From: Paracoccaceae bacterium
GTDB taxonomy: Bacteria > Pseudomonadota > Alphaproteobacteria > Rhodobacterales > Rhodobacteraceae
Assembly (NCBI GenBank): GCA_013214575.1
Contig: JABSSD010000115.1
Coordinates: 1 to 33,844, forward strand
Direction: 5' to 3'
Length of the DNA: 33,844 nucleotides
Shown: piece after piece, positions 8,231-16,784 of the stretch
How the letters are laid out: every line of letters starts with the position of its first letter
Numbering within the stretch: position 1 is the stretch's first letter
Program-made: the position numbers and the translations under genes
Notes under the pieces: model-generated
Databases searched by the model: none
What the model was told of the DNA's origin: nothing
What the model saw: the letters and a program-made list of their open reading frames with translations, nothing else

Positions 8231-8289
8231 CCGGTCCGCGATCACCGTTTTCTGCGCAGAAAACGGACCGGAATTTTTGAAAATTCCGG
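8231..8289 (-). promoter_or_regulatory. Two adjacent perfect palindromes between fabD and fabG
   Basis: Positions 8245-8266 form a 22-bp perfect palindrome (half-site ccgttttctgc), enclosed by ccggtccg (8231-8238) and cggaccgg (8264-8271). Directly next to it, ccggaatttt (8268-8277) pairs with aaaattccgg (8280-8289). The outer stem and the second hairpin share bases 8268-8271, so the two folds may exclude each other. This could be an attenuator, an mRNA-processing element or a protein-binding site; no long T run follows. Confidence 0.55.
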
Positions 8290-8290
8290 C

Positions 8291-9226
8291 TTAGCTGGCA
8301 ACCGTTGCTTTGACGTCGTCCGGGGTGCCGATCTGACGGCACAGCAGGCTGCGGTCAATTTTGCGGATCATGCCGGACAGCGCCTTGCCGGCGCCAATCT
8401 CCCAGAACTCGGTGACGCCTTTGGCGGCCATCAACTGAACGCTTTCACGCCAGCGCACCGAGCCAGTGACCTGCTCGACCAGCAGCGCCCGAATTTCGGC
8501 CGGGTCGCTCACCACATCCGCACGGACGTTGGCGATCAGCTCAACATTTGGCGAGGTCACCGCAACAGCAGCCAGCGCCTCAGCCATGACTTCGGCGGCG
8601 GGCTGCATCAGGGCACAGTGGAACGGCGCGCTGACGGGCAGCATCACCACCCGGCGGGCGCCGCGGCTCTTGGCAATCTCGGCGGCGCGCTCAACCGCGG
8701 CCTTATGGCCCGAGATCACCACCTGCGTCGGATCGTTATCGTTGGCCGCCTGCACGACTTCCCCGTCAACAGCAGCTTCGGCGGCAATGTCCTTGACGGT
8801 GTCAAAATCCAGTCCCAGCAGCGCCGCCATGGCCCCAACCCCAACCGGAACGGCACTTTGCATCGCTTGTCCACGGGTGCGCAGCAGCCGGGCGGTGTCG
8901 GCAACCGAGATGGCACCGGTCGCGGCCAGCGCGGAATATTCGCCCAGCGAATGGCCGGCCACAAAAGACGCCTTGCCGATGGTGATCCCTTCGCTTTCCA
9001 GCGCCCTGAGCGCCGCGATGGAGGTGGCCATCAGCGCCGGCTGGGCGTTCTGGGTCAGGGTCAGGGCTTCAATGTCACCCTCCCAGATCAGGCTGCTCAG
9101 GCTCTCGCCGAGCGCCGCGTCGACCTCATCAAACACAGCCCTGGCTGCCGGGTATGCATCGGCCAGTGCCTTGCCCATTCCAATTGTCTGCGCGCCCTGT
9201 CCGGGGAAAACGAATGCGGTTGTCAT
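8291..9226 (-). CDS. fabD: Malonyl-CoA:ACP transacylase (FabD)
   Basis: This 311-residue cytoplasmic enzyme loads malonyl groups onto AcpP for elongation by FabF. The nucleophile is Ser93 in GHSLGEYSA and the partner histidine is His203 in PVSAPFHCALM. The N-terminal FVFPGQGAQ is diagnostic. The start at 9226 has gaggtg 6 bases upstream; a frame start four codons earlier has no site. It is the first gene of the fab cluster and is divergent from the b561-YceI gene across 183 bp. Confidence 0.96.
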   Translation of the reverse strand: MTTAFVFPGQGAQTIGMGKALADAYPAARAVFDEVDAALGESLSSLIWEGDIEALTLTQNAQPALMATSIAALRALESEGITIGKASFVAGHSLGEYSALAATGAISVADTARLLRTRGQAMQSAVPVGVGAMAALLGLDFDTVKDIAAEAAVDGEVVQAANDNDPTQVVISGHKAAVERAAEIAKSRGARRVVMLPVSAPFHCALMQPAAEVMAEALAAVAVTSPNVELIANVRADVVSDPAEIRALLVEQVTGSVRWRESVQLMAAKGVTEFWEIGAGKALSGMIRKIDRSLLCRQIGTPDDVKATVAS

Positions 9227-9367
9227 CCAACACCTCATCTAGTCTGAATATTAAGCGATTTTGGCCGGTTTAGCGGTCTGGAGCGGTTCACACAAGAGAG
9301 CTGCAGCTCTGCGCACCAATCCTGTGCGTACAGAGAGATCCCCTGCCGTTGCAACCCGCCACATGAT

Positions 9368-9390
9368 TGTTAGGTTGACGCAACCTGACA
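9368..9390 (+). promoter_or_regulatory. Inverted repeat upstream of the b561-YceI gene
   Basis: The arms tgttaggttg (9368-9377) and caacctgaca (9381-9390) match at 9 of 10 positions around a 3-bp centre. It lies 19 bases ahead of the GTG start at 9410, so a bound protein could block transcription or translation. The regulator is unknown. Confidence 0.4.
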
Positions 9391-9409
9391 GTCCAAAAGG
9401 AATACCCCC

Positions 9410-10651
9410 GTGTCCAGAGTCAACAGTCCCACGAGATACGGCAGCGTTGCCAAGGGTTTTCACTGGGTGATGGCCTTGCTGATCCTCACGGCGATTCCAC
9501 TGGGGCTGATCGCCAATGATCTGGCGCAGCAGATCCGCAGCCCTGCTTTTGATGGCTCTCTGGACATGATTTCACGGGCTTTTTTACTGTTTTCACTGCA
9601 TAAAACCATTGGCATCGCAATATTTTTCACCGCCCTTCTGCGCATCCTCTGGGCCATCAGCCAGCCCAAGCCGGGGCTGCTTCACCCGGATCGCAAGATC
9701 GAATCCTGGGCCGCAGAGACCGTGCATTGGCTGTTGTACGGATCCTTGGTTCTGGTGCCGCTGTGCGGCTGGATCGAACATGCCGCAACCAGTGGCTTTG
9801 CACCGATCTGGTGGCCCTTTGGCCAAGATCTGCCGCTGGTGGCCAAATCCGAGAGCGTTGCTCATCTCTTTGCGTCGCTGCATGTTACCTTTGTCTGGGT
9901 GCTGATTGTATCGCTGCTGCTGCATATTGCCGGGGCGCTGAAACACCATGTGATTGACCGCGATGCCACCCTGCGTCGGATGCTGCCGGGCAAGGTGGAG
10001 CTGCCGCCAGTGGCGGACCACAGTAGCAATCACCTGCCGTTGGCCACTGCGCTGGCGGTTTGGGCCGCGGTGCTTGGTGCAGGTGTTCTGTTGGGGAGGT
10101 TCGCCCCGGGGGATCAAACGGTCACCCAGGCCGCTCCGGTACAATCCGCGCCGCTGCAACAGGTGGCGTCCGGCTGGACGGTTCAAAACGGCACGTTGGG
10201 TATCAGCATTACCCAGATGGGAAGTCAGGTATCGGGCAGTTTCACCGACTGGACCGCCGCCATCAATTTTGACGCCGCCGCCCCGATTGGCCCGGTCGGG
10301 GATGTCGAGGTGAGTATTGCCATTGGATCCTTTGGCCTTGGCAGCGTCACTGCGCAGGCGATGGGCCCGGATTATTTTGACAATGCCAGCTACCCAACGG
10401 CAGTATTCAAGGCGCAGCTGGAGAAGCTGGAGGTGGAGTATCAGGCCGTCGGGACGCTGACGGTCCGCGACCAGGTGGTGCCCCTCACCCTGCCCTTTAC
10501 GCTGGAGCTGCACGGCGACCGTGCGGTGATGAGCGGCACCGTGACCCTGGACCGGTTGGATTTCGACATCGGCCAGAGCCTGCCGGATGAGGCGTCTTTG
10601 GGATTTGCGGTTGAGGTTGAAATCAACCTCAACGCGGACCGCGTGAACTAG
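9410..10651 (+). CDS. Cytochrome b561 domain fused to YceI domain
   Basis: This is a 413-residue membrane protein. Residues 1-190 form a four-helix cytochrome b561 domain with histidines placed for b heme (His18 in KGFHWVMALLIL, SLHKTIG, HVTFVW, LHIAGALKHH). A further hydrophobic helix at about 205-222 precedes a periplasmic YceI lipocalin-like domain (about 245-413), a fold that binds isoprenoids such as ubiquinone. Together this suggests quinone-linked electron transfer, which is an inference. The GTG start has aaagg about 9 bases upstream. It converges on a separate yceI gene 30 bp away. Confidence 0.85.
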   Translation: MSRVNSPTRYGSVAKGFHWVMALLILTAIPLGLIANDLAQQIRSPAFDGSLDMISRAFLLFSLHKTIGIAIFFTALLRILWAISQPKPGLLHPDRKIESWAAETVHWLLYGSLVLVPLCGWIEHAATSGFAPIWWPFGQDLPLVAKSESVAHLFASLHVTFVWVLIVSLLLHIAGALKHHVIDRDATLRRMLPGKVELPPVADHSSNHLPLATALAVWAAVLGAGVLLGRFAPGDQTVTQAAPVQSAPLQQVASGWTVQNGTLGISITQMGSQVSGSFTDWTAAINFDAAAPIGPVGDVEVSIAIGSFGLGSVTAQAMGPDYFDNASYPTAVFKAQLEKLEVEYQAVGTLTVRDQVVPLTLPFTLELHGDRAVMSGTVTLDRLDFDIGQSLPDEASLGFAVEVEINLNADRVN

Positions 10652-10681
10652 CGACCTTTGACCCGAGACGCCTCGGCTGGC

Positions 10682-11257
10682 TTATTCAGCCTTCATTGCT
10701 TCGATCGAGATCTTGATCTGGACCTCATCGCTGACGAAGGGGGCAAATTTGCCTAGGTTGAAATCCGAGCGCAGCACGGTGGCGCTGGCATCAAAACCGG
10801 CCCAGGGCTTGCCCGCCATCGGGTGATCGCCGGACTGGTTCAAAATCGCATCCAGCACCACTGGTTTGGTGGTGCCGTTGATGGTCAGATCGCCGGTGAT
10901 CTGCGCGGTGCCGTCACCGGTCACTTCGATGCCGGTGGAGGTAAAGCTGATCAGGTCACCGTCCTTGGCGCCAAAGAAGTCCTGCGACATGAAGTGGCCA
11001 AAGCGCTCTTCCCAGCCGGTGAACATTGATTTGGTTGGCATCGACACAGTCACGCTGGAAGCTGCTGGATTTTCCTGGTCGAACATCACGTCGCCCTCAA
11101 AACCCGAGAACAGCCCCCAGGTGGTTGAGAACCCAAGGTGGTTATAGCTGAACAGGATCTGGCTGTGGCTGGAATCCAGAACATATTTTTCTGGGGTGGC
11201 AACAGCAGCGGTGGCGGCGACAGTCGCCAGGGCGGCAGCAAGCAGGGTCTTTTTCAT
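10682..11257 (-). CDS. YceI-family periplasmic protein
   Basis: This 191-residue protein has a Sec signal peptide (MKKTLLAAALATVAATAAVA) and a complete YceI barrel from TPEKYVLDSSHSQILFSYNH to VQIKISIEAMKAE. Family members bind polyisoprenoids in a hydrophobic pocket; the cellular role is not settled. The start at 11257 is chosen because it opens a proper signal peptide; the frame extends 48 codons upstream with no such feature. It is convergent with the b561-YceI fusion, so the genome keeps free and membrane-tethered versions side by side. Confidence 0.88.
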   Translation of the reverse strand: MKKTLLAAALATVAATAAVATPEKYVLDSSHSQILFSYNHLGFSTTWGLFSGFEGDVMFDQENPAASSVTVSMPTKSMFTGWEERFGHFMSQDFFGAKDGDLISFTSTGIEVTGDGTAQITGDLTINGTTKPVVLDAILNQSGDHPMAGKPWAGFDASATVLRSDFNLGKFAPFVSDEVQIKISIEAMKAE

Positions 11258-11413
11258 GGGGAGGCGCTCCGATTGAACATTTGATAGGATGATAGAAATG
11301 GCAACTGACGCCCCAAATGGGAAGTCAGCAAAAACCAACATACCCTGTGAACCAGCGAACGGAAAACCCGGCCGTGCGGGGCCGGGCTCATTCTCGCGCA
11401 AATGTGATGTGGA

Positions 11414-11947
11414 TCAGCTGAGGATCGGCACCAGCCCGCTGAGCTGTTCGCGCAGCAATTTCCGTGTGGAGCCGAGGCTGAGCGGCAGCCGGATCAGCAG
11501 CGAGCCGTCGATCTCGAACAGCTCAACCGAGCGATCCTTGAACCGCACCGAGCCCAGACTGTCATAGCCACGCCGCAGCACGGTGCGGGGGCGGCCCTGG
11601 CCAGAGCGTTGCAGCACCCGCAGCTCGCGGCGGATCGGGTCGAAATAGGCATCGGGGTGATTGTCGGGGTCATTGACCATCATCAGGGCGATGCCGGCAA
11701 ACAGGAAGAACACCGAAATCCCGATCTTGATCAGCCCCATTTCGGGGTCATAGGCCACCCCCGGCATCAGCCAGATCCCGGTTGAGCTGAGCACCATCGC
11801 CGCGCCGACGACCCGCAGCACGATGGAGCGCAGTTGATAGTTGGGGCGAAAGCTGAGCACCAGTGGCAGCGCCTCTGCCATTGCATATAACCCACGCGGT
11901 GACACTGTGCCTGCCCCGTTCATCGGGATGTTTTCCGTTACTGCCAT
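11414..11947 (-). CDS. Small membrane protein of unknown function
   Basis: This 177-residue protein is of no family I can name. Two hydrophobic helices (about residues 41-62 and 72-92) are followed by a soluble, arginine-rich C-terminal domain (FDPIRRELRVLQRSG, then GYDSLGSVRFKDRSVELFEI) that resembles small PH-like or beta-sandwich cytoplasmic domains; that resemblance is only an impression. It ends 157 bp upstream of the yceI start on the same strand and may be cotranscribed with it. Confidence 0.65.
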   Translation of the reverse strand: MAVTENIPMNGAGTVSPRGLYAMAEALPLVLSFRPNYQLRSIVLRVVGAAMVLSSTGIWLMPGVAYDPEMGLIKIGISVFFLFAGIALMMVNDPDNHPDAYFDPIRRELRVLQRSGQGRPRTVLRRGYDSLGSVRFKDRSVELFEIDGSLLIRLPLSLGSTRKLLREQLSGLVPILS

Positions 11948-12115
11948 AACCTCTGCCCGTCCTCATTACCCGCGCCCCTTGGGGGCTGTTAATCATTTGT
12001 TAATCCCAATCAAGCCGAACAATGCGACGGCAATAGGGCCGCAACAGGGAAAAGAGCGGGCACTGGCGCCGCTGCAGGATTTGCACGATTTGCGCAGTGC
12101 CGCTGCACTGCCGTC

Positions 12116-12143
12116 TTGCCCTTTCGGCCATAGCCTGTATATG
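12116..12143 (+). promoter_or_regulatory. Candidate promoter of the rpsF operon
   Basis: TTGCCC (12116-12121), 16 bp, TATATG (12138-12143). It would give a leader of about 100 nt before rpsF. This is pattern matching only. Confidence 0.35.
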
Positions 12144-12186
12144 GGGGCAACCTTCCGTATCTATTTCGATCCGCGCAGACTCTCGT

Positions 12187-12218
12187 GGCGGGGCAGCGGA
12201 AGGTTCAAACGCCCCGCC
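12187..12218 (+). promoter_or_regulatory. Leader hairpin of the rpsF-rpsR operon
   Basis: Seven GC-rich pairs (ggcgggg 12187-12193 with ccccgcc 12212-12218) enclose an 18-nt loop, 34 bases before the rpsF start. Many bacteria autoregulate this operon through an S6:S18-binding leader; whether this hairpin is such a site is an inference. Confidence 0.4.
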
Positions 12219-12252
12219 TTTGAAATGCGCCTTGAACATAACAGGAGCACAC

Positions 12253-12606
12253 ATGCCGCTATATGAGCATGTTATGATTGCGCGTCAGGACTTGTCCAAC
12301 ACGCAAGCAGAAGGTCTCATCGAACATTTCGGTGCTATTCTGTCCGACAACGGCGGTACGCTGGTCGACAGTGAGTACTGGGGCGTCAAAACGATGGCCT
12401 ATAAGATCAACAAAAACCGCAAGGGCCACTATGCCTTCCTGCGCACCGATGCCCCGGCACCGGCGATCCAGGAAATGGAGCGCCTGATGCGACTGCATGA
12501 CGACGTGATGCGCGTTCTGACCATCAAGATGGACGAGCACAAAGAGGGCCCTTCGGTCCAGATGCAGAAACGTGACGAACGCGACTCCCGTCGCGAACGC
12601 CGTTGA
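12253..12606 (+). CDS. rpsF: 30S ribosomal protein S6
   Basis: This 117-residue protein of the small subunit platform pairs with S18. The N-terminus MPLYEHVMIARQDLS and YWGVKTMAYKINKNRKGHYA are characteristic. The charged C-terminal tail (MQKRDERDSRRERR) is disordered and normal for alphaproteobacteria. The start has an aggag site 7 bases upstream. It is the first gene of rpsF-rpsR-rplI, 28 bp before rpsR. Confidence 0.97.
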   Translation: MPLYEHVMIARQDLSNTQAEGLIEHFGAILSDNGGTLVDSEYWGVKTMAYKINKNRKGHYAFLRTDAPAPAIQEMERLMRLHDDVMRVLTIKMDEHKEGPSVQMQKRDERDSRRERR

Positions 12607-12634
12607 TCGCTGCTTAGGAAAAGGACGCTAAACC

Positions 12635-12862
12635 ATGGCCGCAAAACCATTTTTCCGTCGCCGCAAAGTCTGCCCGTTCTCGGGTGACAATGCTCCGGCG
12701 ATTGATTACAAAGACACCCGCCTGCTGCAACGCTACATCTCTGAGCGCGGCAAAATTGTTCCCTCGCGGATCACCGCCGTCTCGGCGAAAAAACAGCGTG
12801 AATTGGCCCGTGCCATCAAACGCGCACGTTTTCTCGCCCTGCTGCCCTATGCTGTTAAGTAA
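12635..12862 (+). CDS. rpsR: 30S ribosomal protein S18
   Basis: This 75-residue basic protein binds 16S rRNA next to S6. The sequence [20 protein letters not shown] opens the conserved domain, and [20 protein letters not shown] is the RNA-binding helix region. Length is standard. The start has aggaaaagg upstream. It lies between rpsF and rplI, with a 12-bp gap to the latter. Confidence 0.97.
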   Translation: MAAKPFFRRRKVCPFSGDNAPAIDYKDTRLLQRYISERGKIVPSRITAVSAKKQRELARAIKRARFLALLPYAVK

Positions 12863-12874
12863 GGAGAAACTGAC

Positions 12875-13474
12875 ATGAAAGTTATCCTTCTTGAGCGCGT
12901 AGCGAAATTGGGCCAGATGGGCGACGTTGTTGACGTCAAAGCGGGTTACGCACGTAACTTCCTGCTGCCTCAGGGCAAAGGCTTGACTGCTTCGGCAGCC
13001 AACATTGCCAACTTTGAAACCCAGAAAGCGCAGCTTGAAGCCCGCAATCTGGAAACCAAAGCAGAAGCAGAAGCCCTGGGCGCAAAGCTGGCTGGCCAGC
13101 AGTTCGTCGTGATTCGTTCGGCATCGGATGCCGGCGCTCTGTACGGGTCGGTCACTCCACGTGACGCCGCAGACGCCGCCACAGCCGAAGGCTTCTCGAT
13201 CGACAAAAAGCAGATCTCTTTGATCCACCCGATCAAAGACCTCGGCCTGCACGCTGTCGCCGTGAACCTGCACCCAGAAGTTTCGGTTGAGATCGAAATG
13301 AACGTAGCCCGCTCGGTTGAAGAAGCCGAACTGCAGGCAACGGGCAAGTCGATCCAGGAAAGGGCCGCGGAAGAAGAAGCCGCAGCCGAGTTCGAAATTT
13401 CTGAACTGTTCGACGATATCGGCAGCGCCGCATCAGATGATGACGGTGCTCCTGCCTCGGAAGAAGAAGCTTAA
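12875..13474 (+). CDS. rplI: 50S ribosomal protein L9 with acidic C-terminal tail
   Basis: This 199-residue elongated protein of the large subunit sits at the base of the L1 stalk. The N-terminal domain ([20 protein letters not shown] and [16 protein letters not shown]) and the C-terminal domain ([15 protein letters not shown] to about residue 148) are complete. Beyond the usual length of about 150 there are roughly 50 residues rich in Glu, Asp, Ala and Ser, ending SEEEA. Such tails occur in alphaproteobacterial L9. aaggaga lies 9 bases before the start. The operon ends in a terminator just after it. Confidence 0.96.
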   Translation: MKVILLERVAKLGQMGDVVDVKAGYARNFLLPQGKGLTASAANIANFETQKAQLEARNLETKAEAEALGAKLAGQQFVVIRSASDAGALYGSVTPRDAADAATAEGFSIDKKQISLIHPIKDLGLHAVAVNLHPEVSVEIEMNVARSVEEAELQATGKSIQERAAEEEAAAEFEISELFDDIGSAASDDDGAPASEEEA

Positions 13475-13502
13475 GCGCTTCGCTTCTTAGCTAAGACTTT
13501 GG

Positions 13503-13532
13503 AAAAGGCCGCCCCTAGTGGGTGGCCTTTTT
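13503..13532 (+). terminator. Terminator of rpsF-rpsR-rplI
   Basis: Stem aaaggcc(gccc) / (tggg)tggccttt with a 5-nt loop is followed by ttc, 30 bases after rplI. It is nearly symmetric and may act on both strands. Confidence 0.75.
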
Positions 13533-13612
13533 CTATGGCACCGCTGGTCCAATCGCCGCCTACGTCCTATCCTTGGCCCATTGATCGAACATTTATGCAA
13601 AGGAAACTGGCA

Positions 13613-13975
13613 ATGACCGGTAAATTTCTGACACTCACCGCATCGATCCTGCTGCTGGCGGCATGCGACGAAACCGTCCCGGTGAATGCGCCGTTGCAAT
13701 TGAATGGGCCTACAGCTGCGCATTTTGCGGCCGACGAGGCCCAGTGCCGGTCGCTGGCGCGGCAGGTTGGCCAGGGTTACATCCAGCAAAGCGCCGCCCT
13801 TGGTGGGGTCGGAGGGGCGCTGGTCGGGGCCACCGAAAGCCGCGACAAGGCGGCCGTCGGAGCTCTGTTGGGAGCGGTTGCCGGTGCAGCGATCGCTGAT
13901 GCGCAGGTCAAACAGGCGCAACGGGACTATCTTGTGAGCTGCATGCAGCAGGCGGGACATCCGGTGGTCGGCTGA
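13613..13975 (+). CDS. Small glycine-zipper lipoprotein
   Basis: This 120-residue protein carries a lipoprotein signal peptide (KFLTLTASILLLAACDE; acylated Cys18). The mature part holds a glycine-zipper helix pair (GGVGGALVGATESRDKAAVG, then ALLGAVAGAAIAD) and a short cysteine-containing tail. Glycine-zipper lipoproteins sit in the outer membrane and are linked to envelope integrity; no specific role can be given. The start at 13613 has aaaggaaa upstream; an in-frame ATG at 13595 would add six residues. Confidence 0.75.
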   Translation: MTGKFLTLTASILLLAACDETVPVNAPLQLNGPTAAHFAADEAQCRSLARQVGQGYIQQSAALGGVGGALVGATESRDKAAVGALLGAVAGAAIADAQVKQAQRDYLVSCMQQAGHPVVG

Positions 13976-14096
13976 TCTGCCCTGCGGGTGGGCCTTGTCG
14001 GTGCCCCCTGATCTCATCGGCGGTTTTGCACCCATCCGGTTGCCCTTGGCGGTCGTTCCGCTAATTTAGCATCAAAACTGGCACCGGGAGATCACC

Positions 14097-14570
14097 ATGC
14101 ATCGTAGAACTATACTGGGGCTGATCGTGACAACTGCGGTTTCTCTCTCGGCTTGCACTGGCAGTTTTGCCGAGCAGGCGGGGGATGATTTTGATCCGCC
14201 GCTCTATCCCAATGAAACGCCTGAGCTGCGCGGCCAGATCAATCACTGGGCCGATCACTATGAGGTGCCGCGCGCCCTGGTGCACCGGCTGGCGATCCGC
14301 GAAAGCACCCACCGGCCCTGGGCGATGAACTCTCCGTATTATGGGCTGTTGCAGATCCTCCCCGCCACCGCCCGCTCCATGGGGTTCAGTGGCCCGTCCA
14401 AAAATCTGCTGGATGCGGATACCAATCTGGAATTTGCGGTCAAATATCTGCGGGGCGCCTGGCTCCTGTCGGACGGCAGTCACGACATGGCGGTGAAACA
14501 CTATTCGCGCGGCTTTTACCCCGAGGCCAAACGGCGTGGGATGCTGAAAGAGACCGGGCTGGTCAAATAG
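14097..14570 (+). CDS. Lytic transglycosylase (SLT-type) lipoprotein
   Basis: This 157-residue outer-membrane lipoprotein (signal MHRRTILGLIVTTAVSLSAC, acylated Cys20) has one transglycosylase SLT domain. The catalytic glutamate is Glu69 in LAIRESTHRP. The YYGLLQILPATARSMGF and LEFAVKYLRGAW blocks complete the lysozyme-like fold. It cleaves peptidoglycan with formation of 1,6-anhydro ends. It is short for the family, with no accessory domains. A gggaga site lies 6 bases upstream of the start. Confidence 0.88.
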   Translation: MHRRTILGLIVTTAVSLSACTGSFAEQAGDDFDPPLYPNETPELRGQINHWADHYEVPRALVHRLAIRESTHRPWAMNSPYYGLLQILPATARSMGFSGPSKNLLDADTNLEFAVKYLRGAWLLSDGSHDMAVKHYSRGFYPEAKRRGMLKETGLVK

Positions 14571-14705
14571 GCAAGGCGAACGCCCACACAGCGGAGCGCA
14601 GCTAAACAGACTGGCAGCCGCAGCGCGGCGATAAAGAATGTCATCTGAATGTCGCGGCACCGTGTTATCCTGTCTGAATAACAACAAAATCCTTGGGAGT
14701 TGACC

Positions 14706-16664
14706 ATGCCTATTCAGATCGACCGCCGTTCCTTTCTGGCCGGCAGTGCCGGCCTTGTCGCGCTGCATCCGTTTTCAGTTCAGGCCGCCACCAATCAGGT
14801 GCATCTCCGGTTGATGGAGACCACCGATCTGCATGTGCATGTGTTCCCCTATGATTATTACGCCGACAAACCGCGCGACACGGTGGGTCTGGCCCGCACC
14901 GCCTCTCTCATCAAAGACATCCGCGCCGAGGCCAGCAACTCGTTGCTGCTGGACAATGGTGACTTTCTGCAGGGCAACCCAATGGGCGATTACATCGCCT
15001 ATGAGCGCGGCATGAAGGAGGGCGACATGCACCCGGTGATCGCCGCAATGAACACGCTGGGGTTTGAGGCCTCGACGCTGGGCAATCACGAATTCAACTA
15101 TGGTCTCGATTTCCTGATGAAATCACTGGCCGGCGCCAATTATCCGGTGGTCTGCGCCAATATCGCCACCAAGATCGGCGCCTCTCCGCGTGACGACAAA
15201 ACCCTGCTGCCACCCTATGTGATGATCGAACGCGAATTGACCGACGGGGCTGGCAACAGCCACCCCATTAAGATCGGCTTGATCGGCTTTGTGCCGCCGC
15301 AGGTGATGAACTGGGATCGCCGCCACCTAGAGGGCAATGTGCAGGCGCGCGACATTCTGCAAGCGGCCCGCGCCTATGTGCCCGAGATGAAGGAGAAAGG
15401 CGCCGATATCATCATCGCGCTGTCACACTCGGGCATTGGCTCGGCACAGGAAAGTGACGGTATGGAGAACGCCTCGGTGCCATTGGCCGCCGTTGAAGGC
15501 ATTGACGCCATCATGACCGGTCACAGCCACCTGGTGTTCCCCTCCTCCAAATACGCCGACTTCGCCGCTGTGGACGCCGACAAGGGCACCATCCACGGCA
15601 AGCCTGCCACCATGGGCGGGTTCTGGGGCAGCCATCTGGGGCTGATTGATCTGATGCTGGAGCGCGATGCAGGCGGCTGGCGCGTGGTTGGTCACGCATC
15701 TGAGGCGCGGCCCATATCCAAACGCAACGAGGACCGCAGCTATACTGCGCTGGTTGGCGACGATGCCGCGGTGCTGGCTGCGGTGGCGACCGAGCACGAT
15801 GAAACCCTGGCCTATATCCGCCGCGCCGTCGGCAAGACCGACGCGCCGCTGCACAGTTACTTTGCGCTGGTGGCGGATGATCCCTCGGTGCAGATCGTCT
15901 CCATTGCCCAGCAATGGTATATCAGCGAGATGCTGAAGGGCACCGAGTACGCGAGCCTGCCGATCCTGTCAGCCGCAGCACCGTTCAAGGCTGGCGGTCG
16001 TGGCGGCCCAGAGTATTACACCGATGTGCCCAAGGGCGATGTGGCGATCAAACATGTCGCTGACCTGTATCTCTATCCCAACACGGCGCGCGCGGTGCTG
16101 GTGACGGGGGCGCAGGTCAAGGACTGGCTGGAGCGCTCGGCTGGCATGTTCAATCAGGTTGAGGTCGGCAAGCAGGATCAGCTGCTGCTGAACCCCTCCT
16201 TCCCCAGCTACAACTATGATGTAATCGACGGGGTGACCTATCAGATCGACCTGAGCCAGCCGTCAAAATTCGGCCCCAAGGGCGAGCCGGGCGATGCCAG
16301 CGCCAGCCGCATCGTCAACCTGATGTTTGACGGCAAGCCGATTGACCCCGAGGCGCAGTTCATCATTGCCACCAACAACTACCGCGCCAGCGGTGGCGGC
16401 AAGTTCCCCGGAGCCATGGGCGACACCATTGTGTTTGAAGGCCCCGACACCAACCGCGACGTGATCGTGCGGTATATCGTCGAGAAGGGCACCATCAGCC
16501 CCCGCGCCGATGCCAACTGGTCGTTTGCCCCCCTGCCCGGCACCTCGGTACTGTTTGATACCGGCCCCAAGGCGGTCGACTATGTGGACAGTGTCGAGGG
16601 CGTGAAGATCGCCCCGGCCGGCGATGGCCCCGACGGCTTTGCCCGGTTCAAGATCGAGCTGTAA
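14706..16664 (+). CDS. cpdB: 2',3'-cyclic-nucleotide phosphodiesterase/3'-nucleotidase (CpdB), Tat-exported
   Basis: This 652-residue periplasmic enzyme opens 2',3'-cyclic nucleotides and removes 3'-phosphates, so extracellular RNA breakdown products can be used. A twin-arginine signal ([19 protein letters not shown]) precedes the metallophosphatase domain. The metal ligands lie in [14 protein letters not shown] (Asp41, His43), [31 protein letters not shown] and TGHSHLVFP. The C-terminal 5'-nucleotidase domain includes [13 protein letters not shown]. Length fits CpdB. The start at 14706 is used because ttggga lies 7 bases upstream. It is alone in its transcript, as far as can be seen. Confidence 0.92.
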   Translation: MPIQIDRRSFLAGSAGLVALHPFSVQAATNQVHLRLMETTDLHVHVFPYDYYADKPRDTVGLARTASLIKDIRAEASNSLLLDNGDFLQGNPMGDYIAYERGMKEGDMHPVIAAMNTLGFEASTLGNHEFNYGLDFLMKSLAGANYPVVCANIATKIGASPRDDKTLLPPYVMIERELTDGAGNSHPIKIGLIGFVPPQVMNWDRRHLEGNVQARDILQAARAYVPEMKEKGADIIIALSHSGIGSAQESDGMENASVPLAAVEGIDAIMTGHSHLVFPSSKYADFAAVDADKGTIHGKPATMGGFWGSHLGLIDLMLERDAGGWRVVGHASEARPISKRNEDRSYTALVGDDAAVLAAVATEHDETLAYIRRAVGKTDAPLHSYFALVADDPSVQIVSIAQQWYISEMLKGTEYASLPILSAAAPFKAGGRGGPEYYTDVPKGDVAIKHVADLYLYPNTARAVLVTGAQVKDWLERSAGMFNQVEVGKQDQLLLNPSFPSYNYDVIDGVTYQIDLSQPSKFGPKGEPGDASASRIVNLMFDGKPIDPEAQFIIATNNYRASGGGKFPGAMGDTIVFEGPDTNRDVIVRYIVEKGTISPRADANWSFAPLPGTSVLFDTGPKAVDYVDSVEGVKIAPAGDGPDGFARFKIEL

Positions 16665-16706
16665 GCCAATCGAAGCGGCGCGCGCCTGAACCGCGCAGCT
16701 TCATTT

Positions 16707-16745
16707 CCCCAGACAGCAGGCTGCGGCCTTGCCTGTTGTCTGGGG
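16707..16745 (+). terminator. 15-bp hairpin after cpdB
   Basis: ccccagacagcaggc (16707-16721) and gcctgttgtctgggg (16731-16745) pair with one G-T and a 9-nt loop. There is no T run, so termination is uncertain, but it is the only strong fold between cpdB and the next gene. Confidence 0.45.
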
Positions 16746-16784
16746 GGATCTAAATTCAGCCAACTTCCATGATCCGGATCCCCC

